This document shows, one piece after another, positions 1 to 7,226 of a stretch of DNA of 64,000 nt. The position numbers were made by a program, and so were the translations under genes. The notes beneath the pieces are model-generated. The model was not told the DNA's origin. It saw only the letters and a list, made by a program, of their open reading frames with translations, and did no database searches. The stretch comes from Actinobacillus porcitonsillarum (GTDB taxonomy: Bacteria; Pseudomonadota; Gammaproteobacteria; Enterobacterales; Pasteurellaceae). Where the stretch lies: NCBI RefSeq assembly GCF_003101015.1, contig NZ_CP029206.1, forward strand, positions 1,437,001 to 1,501,000, read 5' to 3'. Within the stretch, counting starts at the first letter, position 1; every line of letters starts with the position of its first letter.

Positions 1-949
1 TGCTTAAATCTTTTTTCACCGCAGATTTTTTATGCCACGGCATTTGTAAAATCCAGTCGATATAACCACGAATTACCGCAGCTTCAGATGAGCTTTGTGG
101 CATCGCTTTCAATTTTTTGAATTCAGCTTCTGTTTTGGCTAAGACTTCTTCCGGCAGTTTTGCTTCTTCAATTTTTGCTTTAAGTTTATCTAAATCACTT
201 TGTTCTTGATCTTCGCCGTTGCCTAACTCTTTTTGGATCGCTTTGATTTGCTCATTTAAGTAGTAATCGCGCTGATTTTTTTCCATTTGTTGTTTAACAC
301 GAGCACGAATACGAGAATCCATTTCCATGGAGTCTAACTCGGTTGCCATTGCAACCAGCAATAATTCAAAACGTTTAGTCAGACTTGGTTCAGCCAATAG
401 CGCTTGTTTTTTCGCAACCGGCGTTAATAAATTCGCCGAAATGGTATCGACCAAGCGGTCAAATTCGCTAATTTTTTGCAATTTAGCGAGAATTTCCGCA
501 GGAATTTTTTTGTTATTTTTAAGGTAAGTTTCAAATTCCGTTAATGTAGTTTTTGCTAGCGCTGCTAATTCTTCATCGCTATTCTTTTCTTGTGTGTCGA
601 TAACACTGATTTCAGCCCATAAACCTGTTTCATCATCGTGTCCTTTTTCAATTTTTGCACGAGTTTGACCTTCTACTAACACTTTTACCGTGCCATCAGG
701 TAGGTTGAGCATCTGAATAATATTTGCCGTTACACCAATATCGTAAATATCATCAAGCGTTGGGTCTTCTTTTTGCGGATCTTTTTGTGTGGTTAAAAAT
801 AACTGTTTGTTGCTATCCATCGCTGCGCGTAATGCAAGAATAGATTTTTCACGCCCAACGAATAATGGCATAACCATATGTGGAAACACCACGACATCTC
901 GTAACGGAAGCAATGGTAATTCAATTGTTTTCTTTTTTCTTGGTGCCAT
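1..949 (-). CDS. lon: ATP-dependent protease Lon, N-terminal part (runs off window)
   Basis: The frame from the ATG at 947-949 stays open to the window edge, giving about 316 residues; the AAA+ and Ser/Lys protease domains lie outside. The protein begins MAPRKKKTIELPLLPLRDVV, the start of the Lon substrate-binding (LAN) domain, and continues into the helical linker (ARVKQQMEKNQRDYYLNEQI near residues 210-230), as in canonical Lon. Lon is a cytosolic hexameric protease that degrades misfolded proteins and unstable regulators. A good ribosome-binding site (AAGAGAG) lies just upstream of the ATG, and a sigma-32-type promoter precedes it. Identity is firm; only completeness is limited by the window. 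Confidence 0.95.
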   Translation of the reverse strand, partial: MAPRKKKTIELPLLPLRDVVVFPHMVMPLFVGREKSILALRAAMDSNKQLFLTTQKDPQKEDPTLDDIYDIGVTANIIQMLNLPDGTVKVLVEGQTRAKIEKGHDDETGLWAEISVIDTQEKNSDEELAALAKTTLTEFETYLKNNKKIPAEILAKLQKISEFDRLVDTISANLLTPVAKKQALLAEPSLTKRFELLLVAMATELDSMEMDSRIRARVKQQMEKNQRDYYLNEQIKAIQKELGNGEDQEQSDLDKLKAKIEEAKLPEEVLAKTEAEFKKLKAMPQSSSEAAVIRGYIDWILQMPWHKKSAVKKDLS

Positions 950-990
950 AAATTTGCTCTCTTAAATTATCTTTATTTATAGTCTATCCA

Positions 991-1020
991 TTATGGGGGC
1001 TAAAAATGGAAATACAAGGG
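991..1020 (-). promoter_or_regulatory. Probable sigma-32 (heat-shock) promoter of lon
   Basis: Read on the minus strand there is CCCTTGTA, a 14-bp gap, then CCCCATAA. This fits the RpoH pattern (CTTGAAA-type -35, 13-17 bp, CCCCAT-type -10). It lies about 40 bp upstream of the lon start, and lon is a heat-shock gene in enterobacteria. Sequence match only; no start site is known. Confidence 0.6.
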
Positions 1021-1113
1021 GGAATTTATGACTTTATGCAATAAGCGAAATTGATAGGAAATACCTTGACATTCTTATAGAATCCGAGCAAAATCATCTT
1101 CAATTTTAGATTA

Positions 1114-1229
1114 TCTTCAGGGCAGGGTGAAATTCCCGATCGGCGGTAAAGTCCGCGAGCGAAACGAAAACGGTTTGGCAGGAACTGGTGCAATTCCAGT
1201 ACCGACAGTATAGTCTGGATGGAAGAAGA
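1114..1229 (+). ncRNA. FMN riboswitch (RFN element)
   Basis: The region carries the strongly conserved RFN blocks in order: CAGGGCAGGGTGAAATTCCC, GGCGGTA with GTCCGCGAGCG, GGCAGGAACTGGTGCAATTC, and CCGACAGTATAGTCTGGATG closing with GGAAGAAG, which pairs with CTTC at the start. RFN elements bind flavin mononucleotide and turn off riboflavin genes. It precedes ribD and is followed at 1283-1311 by an intrinsic terminator, so control is most likely by premature termination. Confidence 0.96.
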
Positions 1230-1240
1230 GTCATAGAAAT

Positions 1241-1258
1241 ACCGCTTATCCAAGCGGT
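1241..1258. repeat. Inverted uptake-signal hairpin in the riboswitch expression platform
   Basis: ACCGCTT-ATCC-AAGCGGT is a perfect 7-bp inverted repeat built from two half uptake-signal cores. It lies between the FMN aptamer and the terminator hairpin and has no T-run of its own. Confidence 0.6.
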
Positions 1259-1282
1259 CATTTTCCTATTCTTTTTTGCAAG

Positions 1283-1311
1283 CCTTGAGTCTTTGGATTC
1301 AAGGTTTTTTT
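1283..1311 (+). terminator. Riboswitch-controlled intrinsic terminator
   Basis: CCTTGAGTC pairs with GATTCAAGG (one G-U pair) around a TTTG loop and is followed by seven T. Placed 55 bp after the FMN aptamer and 72 bp before ribD, it is the expected expression platform. Confidence 0.85.
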
Positions 1312-1383
1312 GCTATTAAGGCTTTGCCTTTTCTTTCTCCTGCCTGAAATTTACCTATTTTACGTTGCTATTTTTACGTTGTT

Positions 1384-2499
1384 ATGACTGATTTTGACTA
1401 TATGGCACGAGCCATAGCGTTAGCTGAAAAAGCTCGAGGTTGGACAAATCCCAATCCTTTAGTGGGGTGTGTCATTGTAAAAAATGATGAAATCCTTGCA
1501 GAAGGCTATCACGAACGTATTGGCGGCTGGCACGCTGAGCGTAATGCGATTTTGAATTCAAGCGCCGATCTGCGTGGTGCAACGGCGTATGTGACGTTAG
1601 AGCCTTGTTGCCATTACGGTCGAACACCGCCGTGTTCAGATTTATTGATTGAGCGTGGGATTTCAAAAGTTTTTATTGGCTCACGTGATCCTAATCCTCT
1701 CGTGTCGGGAAAAGGCGTAAAGCAGTTACAAGCTGCCGGTATAGAGGTAGTAACCGATTTTATGCGAGAGGAATGTGATCGACTAAACCCGATTTTTTTC
1801 CACTATATTCAAACGAAACGCCCTTATGTGTTATTGAAATATGCGATGACAGCAGACGGCAAAATTGCAACAAGTACTGGCGAATCAAAATGGATTACCG
1901 GCGAATTGGCTCGAGCCAAAGTGCAAGAAACACGTCATCAATATAGTGCAATTATGGTCGGCGTTGAAACAGTATTGGCAGATAACCCGATGTTAAATAG
2001 CCGTATGCCAAATGCCAAACAACCGGTACGCATTGTTTGTGATAGCTCGCTTCGAACGCCTCTAGATTGTCAGTTGGTTCAGACGGCAAAAGAATATCGC
2101 ACGATAATTGCAACCGTTTCAGATGATTTGCAAAAAATCGCACAATTTCAACCGCTTGGTGTAGAAGTTTTAGTTTGTAAAGCGAAAGACAAGCGGGTGG
2201 ATTTACAGGATCTTTTGCAAAAACTGGGCGAAATGCAAATTGATAGTCTGTTATTAGAAGGCGGCTCAAGTTTGAATTTTAGTGCGTTGCAAGCAGGCGT
2301 GGTAAATCGTGTTCATTGTTATATTGCCCCGAAATTAGTCGGCGGAGCCACGGCGAAAACACCGATTGGTGGCGAAGGGATTGGTGTGTTATCACAAGCT
2401 GTAAAATTACAGCTTCAATCAACGGAATTGATTGGCGAAGATATTTTAATTGATTATACAGTTGAAACTCTCCCCCTTGATGGGGGAGAGACAGCTTGA
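1384..2499 (+). CDS. ribD: Bifunctional riboflavin deaminase/reductase RibD
   Basis: The product deaminates 2,5-diamino-6-ribosylamino-pyrimidinone phosphate and then reduces the ribosyl side chain, steps 2 and 3 of riboflavin synthesis from GTP. The N-terminal half is a cytidine-deaminase fold with zinc ligands visible at H50 (HAERNAI), C75 and C84 (PCCHYGRTPPC). The C-terminal half is the DHFR-like reductase (about 150-360). At 371 residues the length is normal. It is the first gene of ribD-ribE-ribBA-ribH, called ribG in A. pleuropneumoniae. No clear Shine-Dalgarno precedes the ATG. The last ten or so residues (TLPLDGGETA) are encoded by a palindromic repeat, so the native C-terminus has probably been replaced. 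Confidence 0.95.
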   Translation: MTDFDYMARAIALAEKARGWTNPNPLVGCVIVKNDEILAEGYHERIGGWHAERNAILNSSADLRGATAYVTLEPCCHYGRTPPCSDLLIERGISKVFIGSRDPNPLVSGKGVKQLQAAGIEVVTDFMREECDRLNPIFFHYIQTKRPYVLLKYAMTADGKIATSTGESKWITGELARAKVQETRHQYSAIMVGVETVLADNPMLNSRMPNAKQPVRIVCDSSLRTPLDCQLVQTAKEYRTIIATVSDDLQKIAQFQPLGVEVLVCKAKDKRVDLQDLLQKLGEMQIDSLLLEGGSSLNFSALQAGVVNRVHCYIAPKLVGGATAKTPIGGEGIGVLSQAVKLQLQSTELIGEDILIDYTVETLPLDGGETA

Positions 2500-2607
2500 T
2501 GAAGCGTTGAGCGAATCAAGCAGAGAGAGGGTGAAATTTCCCCTCTCCCTGAAAAATTGTTGAACACAATTTTTCTGTCCCTCTCCCACAAGGGGCGAGG
2601 GTCAAAT
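2468..2607. repeat. Compound palindromic intergenic repeat overlapping the ribD 3' end
   Basis: Several nested inverted repeats lie together. CTCTCCCCC (2468-2476) pairs with GGGGGAGAG (2482-2490). GCTTGAT (2494-2500) pairs with ATCAAGC (2515-2521). GAGAGGG near 2525 pairs with CCCTCTC near 2541. AAAAATTGT (2552-2560) pairs with ACAATTTTT (2566-2574). A CCCTCTCCC...GGGGCGAGGG pair closes the block. It is GC-richer than the surroundings and looks like a mobile palindromic unit between ribD and ribE. The family is not identified. Confidence 0.7.
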
Positions 2608-2621
2608 ATGGAGGAAATTAT

Positions 2622-3269
2622 ATGTTCACAGGTATTATTGAAGAGGTTGGAAGCATTGCCCAAATTCATAAACAGGGCGAGTTTGCAGTTGTTACCATTA
2701 ACGCAAACAAAGTGCTGAGTGATGTTCATTTAGGCGATAGTATTGCGGTAAATGGTGTCTGCTTAACTGTAACTTCTTTTACAGCAAGTCAATTTACAGC
2801 AGATGTGATGTCGGAAACGTTAAAACGTACCTCATTAGGCGAACTAAAACCAAGCAGTCCGGTTAATTTAGAGCGAGCAATGGCGGCGAATGGACGTTTT
2901 GGCGGGCATATCGTATCGGGTCATATTGATGGAACGGGCGAAGTTGTTGAAATCACGCCGGCTAACCATTCAACTTGGTATCGTATTAAAACATCTGCAA
3001 AATTGATGCGTTATATCATTGAAAAAGGTTCGATAACTATTGATGGCATTAGTTTAACGGTCGTTGATACAGATGAGAGTTCATTCCGAGTGTCGATTAT
3101 TCCACATACCATTAAAGAAACGAATTTAGGCACGAAGAAAATTGGTAGTTTAGTAAATTTAGAAAATGATATCGTGGGTAAATATATTGAACAGTTTTTA
3201 CTAAAAAAAGAGCCGGAAAATCAACAAGATAAATTGACGATGGACTTTCTAAAAAACGCAGGGTTTTAA
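2622..3269 (+). CDS. ribE: Riboflavin synthase alpha subunit
   Basis: It dismutates two 6,7-dimethyl-8-ribityllumazine molecules into riboflavin and the pyrimidinedione recycled by RibH. The sequence shows the family's duplicated lumazine-binding fold: MFTGIIEEVG opens repeat 1, and a second GHIVSGHIDGTG...ITIDGISLTV block forms repeat 2 (about 98-190). At 215 residues the length is typical. A strong ribosome-binding site (GGAGG) sits about 9 bp before the ATG, directly after the palindromic repeat. This is the gene called ribB in the A. pleuropneumoniae literature. Confidence 0.95.
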   Translation: MFTGIIEEVGSIAQIHKQGEFAVVTINANKVLSDVHLGDSIAVNGVCLTVTSFTASQFTADVMSETLKRTSLGELKPSSPVNLERAMAANGRFGGHIVSGHIDGTGEVVEITPANHSTWYRIKTSAKLMRYIIEKGSITIDGISLTVVDTDESSFRVSIIPHTIKETNLGTKKIGSLVNLENDIVGKYIEQFLLKKEPENQQDKLTMDFLKNAGF

Positions 3270-3316
3270 TTTTTAAATAAAAAAATTGATATAGAATACA
3301 AAAAAGAGAGCAAGAA

Positions 3317-4516
3317 ATGTTTAAATTTTCAACCGTAGAAGAAGCGATTGCCGCGATTGCCGCCGGTAAAATTATTTTAGTGACAGATGATGAAGATCGT
3401 GAGAATGAAGGCGATTTCATCTGTGCTGCAGAATTTGCTACACCGGAAAATATCAACTTTATGGCAACATATGGGAAAGGGTTGATTTGTACGCCCGTTT
3501 CTCAAGAGATCGCCAATAAACTTAACTTTCATCCAATGGTTCCTGTTAATCAGGACAACCACGAAACCGCATTTACTGTATCGGTCGATCATATTGATAC
3601 GGGAACAGGTATTTCTGCGTTTGAACGTTCTATTACTGCGATAAAAACGGTTGATGATAATGCGAAACCGAGCGATTTCCGCCGCCCGGGGCATATGTTC
3701 CCATTGGTTGCAAAAGATGGTGGGGTGTTGGTTCGTAATGGTCATACCGAAGCGACCGTTGATTTGGCTCGTTTAGCAGGACTAAAACCGGCTGGTTTAT
3801 GTTGCGAAATTATGGCTGAAGATGGCACGATGATGAGAATGCCGGAGCTTCAAAAATTTGCAACGGAACATAATATGCCGTTTATTACTATTCAGCAGTT
3901 GCAAGAGTACCGCCGTAAGCACGATTGCTTAGTTAAACAGGTCTCTGTGGTAAAAATGCCAACGAAATATGGCGATTTTATGGCGCATAGTTTCGTGGAA
4001 ATTATTTCAGGTAAAGAGCACGTAGCGTTAGTAAAAGGCGATATTGGCGATGGAGAAAATGTATTAGCACGTATTCATTCCGAATGTTTAACGGGGGATG
4101 CCTTTGGCTCACAACGTTGCGATTGCGGCCAGCAATTTGCGGCAGCAATGACCCAAATTGAAAAAGAAGGCCGAGGCGTAGTGCTTTATTTACGTCAAGA
4201 AGGTCGAGGCATTGGTTTAATCAATAAATTAAGAGCCTATGAATTGCAAGACAAAGGAATGGACACCGTAGAAGCCAATGTTGCTTTAGGCTTCAAAGAA
4301 GATGAACGTGAATACTATATTGGCGCACAAATGTTCCAAATGCTTGGCGTAAAATCTATTCGTTTGCTCACAAATAACCCGGCAAAAATTGAAGGGTTAA
4401 AAGAGCAAGGTTTGAATATTACTTCACGCGAACCGATTATCGTTGAACCTAACAAAAACGATATTGAGTATTTAAAAGTTAAACAAACCAAAATGGGACA
4501 TATGTTTAATTTCTAA
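3317..4516 (+). CDS. ribBA: Bifunctional DHBP synthase / GTP cyclohydrolase II
   Basis: This fusion supplies both precursors of riboflavin: 3,4-dihydroxy-2-butanone 4-phosphate from ribulose 5-phosphate, and the pyrimidine from GTP. The N-terminal half (about 1-205) has the DHBP synthase metal and substrate motif [11 protein letters not shown] near residue 24. The C-terminal half (about 206-399) has the GTP cyclohydrolase II zinc cysteines in [15 protein letters not shown] and the active-site stretch [11 protein letters not shown]. Both catalytic halves appear intact, so it is a true bifunctional enzyme. It follows ribE by 47 bp and precedes ribH by 70 bp. Confidence 0.96.
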   Translation: MFKFSTVEEAIAAIAAGKIILVTDDEDRENEGDFICAAEFATPENINFMATYGKGLICTPVSQEIANKLNFHPMVPVNQDNHETAFTVSVDHIDTGTGISAFERSITAIKTVDDNAKPSDFRRPGHMFPLVAKDGGVLVRNGHTEATVDLARLAGLKPAGLCCEIMAEDGTMMRMPELQKFATEHNMPFITIQQLQEYRRKHDCLVKQVSVVKMPTKYGDFMAHSFVEIISGKEHVALVKGDIGDGENVLARIHSECLTGDAFGSQRCDCGQQFAAAMTQIEKEGRGVVLYLRQEGRGIGLINKLRAYELQDKGMDTVEANVALGFKEDEREYYIGAQMFQMLGVKSIRLLTNNPAKIEGLKEQGLNITSREPIIVEPNKNDIEYLKVKQTKMGHMFNF

Positions 4517-4586
4517 TAGAAAAATCTCTCTTTAGAAAAGAGGGAGAATTTAATTACAAATTTATTTATCAGAGGAAACTTTAAAA

Positions 4587-5048
4587 ATGGCAAAAATTAC
4601 AGGTAACTTAGTTGCAACAGGGTTAAAATTCGGTATCGTAACAGCCCGTTTTAACGATTTTATTAACGACAAATTATTAAGTGGTGCAGTTGATGCATTA
4701 GTTCGCCACGGTGCTTCAGAAGATGATATTGATACCGTTTGGGTACCGGGTGCATTTGAAATTCCACTTGTTGCTAAAAAAATGGCAGAAAGCGGTAAAT
4801 ATGATGCCGTAATCTGTTTAGGTACAGTGATTCGTGGTTCAACAACTCACTACGACTATGTGTGTAACGAAGCGGCAAAAGGTATTGGCGCAGTGGCTTT
4901 ACAAACCGGCGTACCGGTTATGTTTGGCGTATTAACAACCGAAAATATCGAACAAGCAATTGAACGTGCAGGCACAAAAGCAGGCAATAAAGGTGCTGAA
5001 TGTGCATTAGGTGCAGTAGAAATGGTTAATGTGTTAAAAGCACTTTAA
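4587..5048 (+). CDS. ribH: 6,7-dimethyl-8-ribityllumazine synthase
   Basis: It condenses the RibA/RibD pyrimidine with DHBP to make the lumazine substrate of RibE; the family forms 60-mer or pentameric shells. The 153-residue length is standard. Motifs visible include [17 protein letters not shown], the phosphate-binding GTVIRGST with the following H/Y (THYDYV), and [19 protein letters not shown] is the ribosome-binding site. It is the last gene of the operon, followed directly by a strong terminator. Confidence 0.96.
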   Translation: MAKITGNLVATGLKFGIVTARFNDFINDKLLSGAVDALVRHGASEDDIDTVWVPGAFEIPLVAKKMAESGKYDAVICLGTVIRGSTTHYDYVCNEAAKGIGAVALQTGVPVMFGVLTTENIEQAIERAGTKAGNKGAECALGAVEMVNVLKAL

Positions 5049-5066
5049 TTATCTATATTAAAAATG

Positions 5067-5092
5067 AAAAGGAAGCGAGGGCTTCCTTTTTT
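5067..5092 (+). terminator. Terminator of the riboflavin operon
   Basis: AAAAGGAAGC pairs perfectly with GCTTCCTTTT around a GAGG loop and is followed by further T. It lies 18 bp after the ribH stop. Confidence 0.9.
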
Positions 5093-5115
5093 ATTTATAT
5101 CTAGACAAAGCCTAG

Positions 5116-5238
5116 CTAAAAAAATACTATTTTAGCAATAACTAACATGCCTATTATAAAAGCTAAAATATATAGAGATTTGACCATATCAAAGAAATCA
5201 GCGCTCCTTTTCAATTGTTTATCTGTCTCATTACTCAT
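5116..5238 (-). CDS. Predicted 40-residue single-span membrane protein
   Basis: The minus-strand frame from the ATG at 5236-5238 to the TAG at 5116-5118 encodes 40 residues. A polar, charged head (MSNETDKQLKRSADFFDMVK) is followed by one hydrophobic helix (SLYILAFIIGMLVIAKIVFF) that runs to the C-terminus. A ribosome-binding site GAGGG lies about 10 bp upstream. No family is recognised. It lies between the ribH terminator and a decayed transposase, so it could be a genuine small inner-membrane protein or part of a degraded accessory element. The coding call rests on the ribosome-binding site and the head-plus-helix layout. Confidence 0.45.
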   Translation of the reverse strand: MSNETDKQLKRSADFFDMVKSLYILAFIIGMLVIAKIVFF

Positions 5239-5312
5239 ATCATAGTTCCCTCAACCAAATTAAAAGAAATGGATATAACGCTCAATAAATTTTTGTAATT
5301 TACTTTTATTTA

Positions 5313-5334
5313 GGGGCTGACGTAGATTAGCCCT
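5313..5334. repeat. Candidate terminal inverted repeat of an IS1016-type element
   Basis: GGGGCTGACGTAGATTAGCC sits at the end of the transposase remnant, overlapping its stop codon. It is itself partly self-complementary (AGGGGCT / AGCCCT). IS1595/IS1016-group elements end in GGGG-starting repeats. No second end was found. Confidence 0.4.
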
Positions 5335-5525
5335 AAATTTCACACCATTTTCTCAACGTTTTAAGTTACTCTTTTGGTGTCCCAATGTTAAATCGAAATT
5401 CACATTCTTTCAAGAATAAAGGAAAACTTTTTCGGTCAATTCTATTATATTTTGGAGTATCCGCTTAGCTTGGTTCCAAAAATTTTTAATGCCTTTGATG
5501 TGGCTTTGCTTTTTCTACTTGCGTA
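5333..5525 (-). pseudogene. Decayed C-terminal end of an IS1016/IS1595-family transposase
   Basis: Translating the minus strand gives HIKGIKNFWNQAKRIL, then after a one-base shift KYNRIDRKSFPLFLKECEFR, then FNIGTPKE, a stop, and LKTLRKWCEI before the final stop. The order (GIxNFWxxAK, then FxLFLKECEFRFN, then a W near the C-terminus) is that of IS1016-type DDE transposases. One frameshift, one internal stop and the loss of the N-terminal two thirds make it a dead fragment. Confidence 0.75.
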
Positions 5526-5590
5526 TTTGTTAAGGAAGAAATGATTCTAGACATAGTTGTTTTTCCTTTGTGTAATACAGCTCTACGAGA

Positions 5591-5635
5591 TTTTAGTAGG
5601 ATAATTTTTTGTATGATAAAAATATCCTACTAAAA
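5591..5635. repeat. 13-bp perfect inverted repeat
   Basis: TTTTAGTAGGATA (5591-5603) and TATCCTACTAAAA (5623-5635) are exact inverse complements around a 19-bp AT-rich spacer. A further ATCCTACTAAAA copy follows directly at about 5637. Confidence 0.7.
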
Positions 5636-5637
5636 AT

Positions 5638-5734
5638 CCTACTAAAATTCATAGCTAGAAATGAAAAACGATAATAGTCAGTGTTCCTAACTGTGTTCCT
5701 AAAATTCACGGTTAGAAGCGAAAAAATACGATAA
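5638..5734. repeat. Pair of imperfect direct repeats of about 37 bp beside tRNA-Ile2
   Basis: The copies at 5638-5674 and 5698-5734 both run CCT...AAAATTCA..G.TAGAA..GAAAAA...CGATAA with small gaps. The interval to the tRNA (5735-5814) shows no gene. The block may be the scar of an integrated element, but no integrase is present. Confidence 0.5.
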
Positions 5735-5814
5735 GCAAAAAAGATAAAAAGTGCTGTGAAGCTATATGTATCAAGGGGTTAACGAAAGATTATGAAAGGT
5801 TGCGATAGCTTAGA

Positions 5815-5891
5815 TGGTCCCCCCTACCGGACTTGAACCAGTGACCAAGCGATTATGAGTCGCCTGCTCTAACCGACTGAGCTAAGGGGGG
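5815..5891 (-). tRNA. tRNA-Ile2 (anticodon CAU, lysidine type)
   Basis: The minus strand folds as a 77-nt tRNA with CCA encoded. The acceptor is CCCCCCT/AGGGGGG, the D-arm is GCTC...GAGC, the anticodon loop is ACTCATAATC, and the T-arm contains GGTTCAAGTCC. The anticodon CAT is at 5855-5857. The anticodon arm matches the E. coli ileX arm (GGCGACTCATAATCGC), so the gene reads AUA after lysidine modification rather than Met. Confidence 0.9.
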
Positions 5892-5927
5892 ATAAATAGA
5901 AATGAGCTTGGATTATAGAGAAAAGAT

Positions 5928-5958
5928 GAGCGTTCGTCTAGATTTGAGAAGAACGCTC
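5928..5958 (-). terminator. Stem-loop after pgeF
   Basis: GAGCGTTC (5928-5935) pairs with GAACGCTC (5951-5958). On the minus strand it is followed by a short pyrimidine run, and it sits 28 bp after the pgeF stop. Confidence 0.5.
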
Positions 5959-5985
5959 GAGTAAAAAATAAACTATTTAAGTTAA

Positions 5986-6723
5986 TTACTTTTCAAACCA
6001 AATTAATGTTGCCATTCTACCTGTTTGTTTATCTCGGCGATAAGAAAAGAATTTATCAGCCTCTGTATAGGTGCAATGCACTCCCCCTGTAATCTGCGTT
6101 ATACCAAGCTTATTGAGGCGTTGTTTGGCAATTTGGTAAAGATTTCCTAAAAATTTACCGCTTGCAGTGGGATCCTGTCGGAATGCCTCTTGCGCCTGCG
6201 GATCAACGGCACAAAATTGCTTGACCACTTCTTCGCCAACTTGAAATGCATTTTCGCCAATCGCAGGGCCTAACCAAGCCGAAATATCTGAAGCCGGGCA
6301 TTGAAATTTTGCGACAGTCTCTTCAAGAATACCATCGCATAAGCCTCGCCAACCTGCGTGGGCGGCCGCCACTTCATTACCTTGTTTATTATAAAAAAGT
6401 ACCGGTAAGCAATCCGCTGTCATCACTAAACAAATTTGATTAGCTTGATTTGTGTAAGCCGCATCTGCTTCTAAATTTTCGCCGTCATAAGGTAATTCAA
6501 TAACTCGAGTACTATGCGTTTGCGTGAGGTATAAAGGGGCTTGAGGTAACTCAAATCGTTCAACAAGCAATGCTCTATTTTGAGCAACATCTTGAGGATT
6601 GTCATTAACGTGCTCGCCTAAATTAAAACTATCAAATGGCGGAAGACTGACACCGCCGGTTCTTATCGTAGTAAAGCCATGTATCTGTTTTGGCGCGTGC
6701 CATTGGGGGGAAATATGCGTCAT
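5986..6723 (-). CDS. pgeF: Peptidoglycan editing factor PgeF / polyphenol oxidase family
   Basis: A member of the YfiH/PgeF (Cu-oxidase_4) family, cytosolic, associated with editing of peptidoglycan precursors and with purine nucleoside cleavage in homologues. The 245-residue length is typical. Family landmarks are TRTGGVSLPPFDSFNLG near the N-terminus, the metal-site region LTQTHSTRVIEL, ADCLPVLFYN, and AAHAGWRGLCDGI. The C-terminal Cys/His set (HCTYTEADKFFSYRRD) is present. In many genomes the gene is next to rluD; here its neighbours are tRNA-Ile2 and ridA. Confidence 0.88.
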   Translation of the reverse strand: MTHISPQWHAPKQIHGFTTIRTGGVSLPPFDSFNLGEHVNDNPQDVAQNRALLVERFELPQAPLYLTQTHSTRVIELPYDGENLEADAAYTNQANQICLVMTADCLPVLFYNKQGNEVAAAHAGWRGLCDGILEETVAKFQCPASDISAWLGPAIGENAFQVGEEVVKQFCAVDPQAQEAFRQDPTASGKFLGNLYQIAKQRLNKLGITQITGGVHCTYTEADKFFSYRRDKQTGRMATLIWFEK

Positions 6724-6753
6724 ATTTGCAATTTTCTCTAAAAATTGAACCGC

Positions 6754-7143
6754 TTATGAACGTACTGCAATCGCTTCGATTTCAATACCAACATCTTTCG
6801 GTAAACGAGCGACTTCAACACAAGAACGAGCAGGGAATGATGGGTGAGCATTTTCACGGAAAAAGGCTTCATATTCTGCATTAACCGTTGCAAAATCATT
6901 AAGATCTTTAACAAAAACCGTTGTTTTCACAATATGCCCCACGGTTAAACCGGCTTGTTCGATAATGGCTTTTATATTTTCAAGAGATTGGCGAGCTTGT
7001 TGTTTAATATCACTTGGAATTTCGCCTGTTTTTGGATTAACCGGAATTTGCCCTGAAGTGATAACCATATTACCTAAATCAACCGCTTGTACATAAGGAC
7101 CGATAGCAGCAGGAGCGTTTTCTGTGTGAATGATTTTTGTCAT
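6754..7143 (-). CDS. ridA: RidA family reactive intermediate/imine deaminase
   Basis: It hydrolyses reactive enamine/imine intermediates released by PLP enzymes such as threonine dehydratase; the family forms cytosolic trimers. The 129 residues start [20 protein letters not shown] and contain the signature [14 protein letters not shown] and, near the end, a conserved arginine ([15 protein letters not shown]). The frame stays open 27 codons further upstream, but the internal ATG at 7141-7143 has a good ribosome-binding site (AAGGAAT) and matches the family start, so I placed the start there. It is divergent from ndpA, 83 bp apart. Confidence 0.92.
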   Translation of the reverse strand: MTKIIHTENAPAAIGPYVQAVDLGNMVITSGQIPVNPKTGEIPSDIKQQARQSLENIKAIIEQAGLTVGHIVKTTVFVKDLNDFATVNAEYEAFFRENAHPSFPARSCVEVARLPKDVGIEIEAIAVRS

Positions 7144-7226
7144 GATGTATTCCTTTTGATAATGAAAAATAGTCGGTTTAATGATAATATCTTTTCTGTT
7201 TTTTGAAAATAAAGAGATTGGCATAA

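Noticed and set aside
1026..1253. 75-residue minus-strand ORF over the riboswitch
   Set aside because: It is the complement of the conserved FMN aptamer and has no ribosome-binding site; base conservation is explained by the RNA.
3112..3456. 114-residue minus-strand ORF across the ribE-ribBA junction
   Set aside because: It overlaps two firm genes, has no family features and no ribosome-binding site.
3317..4516. ribBA as a pseudo-fusion with one dead half
   Set aside because: Both the DHBP synthase motif and the GTP cyclohydrolase zinc cysteines are intact.
5638..5734. Phage attachment-site duplication of tRNA-Ile2
   Set aside because: The direct repeats do not copy the tRNA 3' end and no integrase is nearby, so an att claim is not supported.
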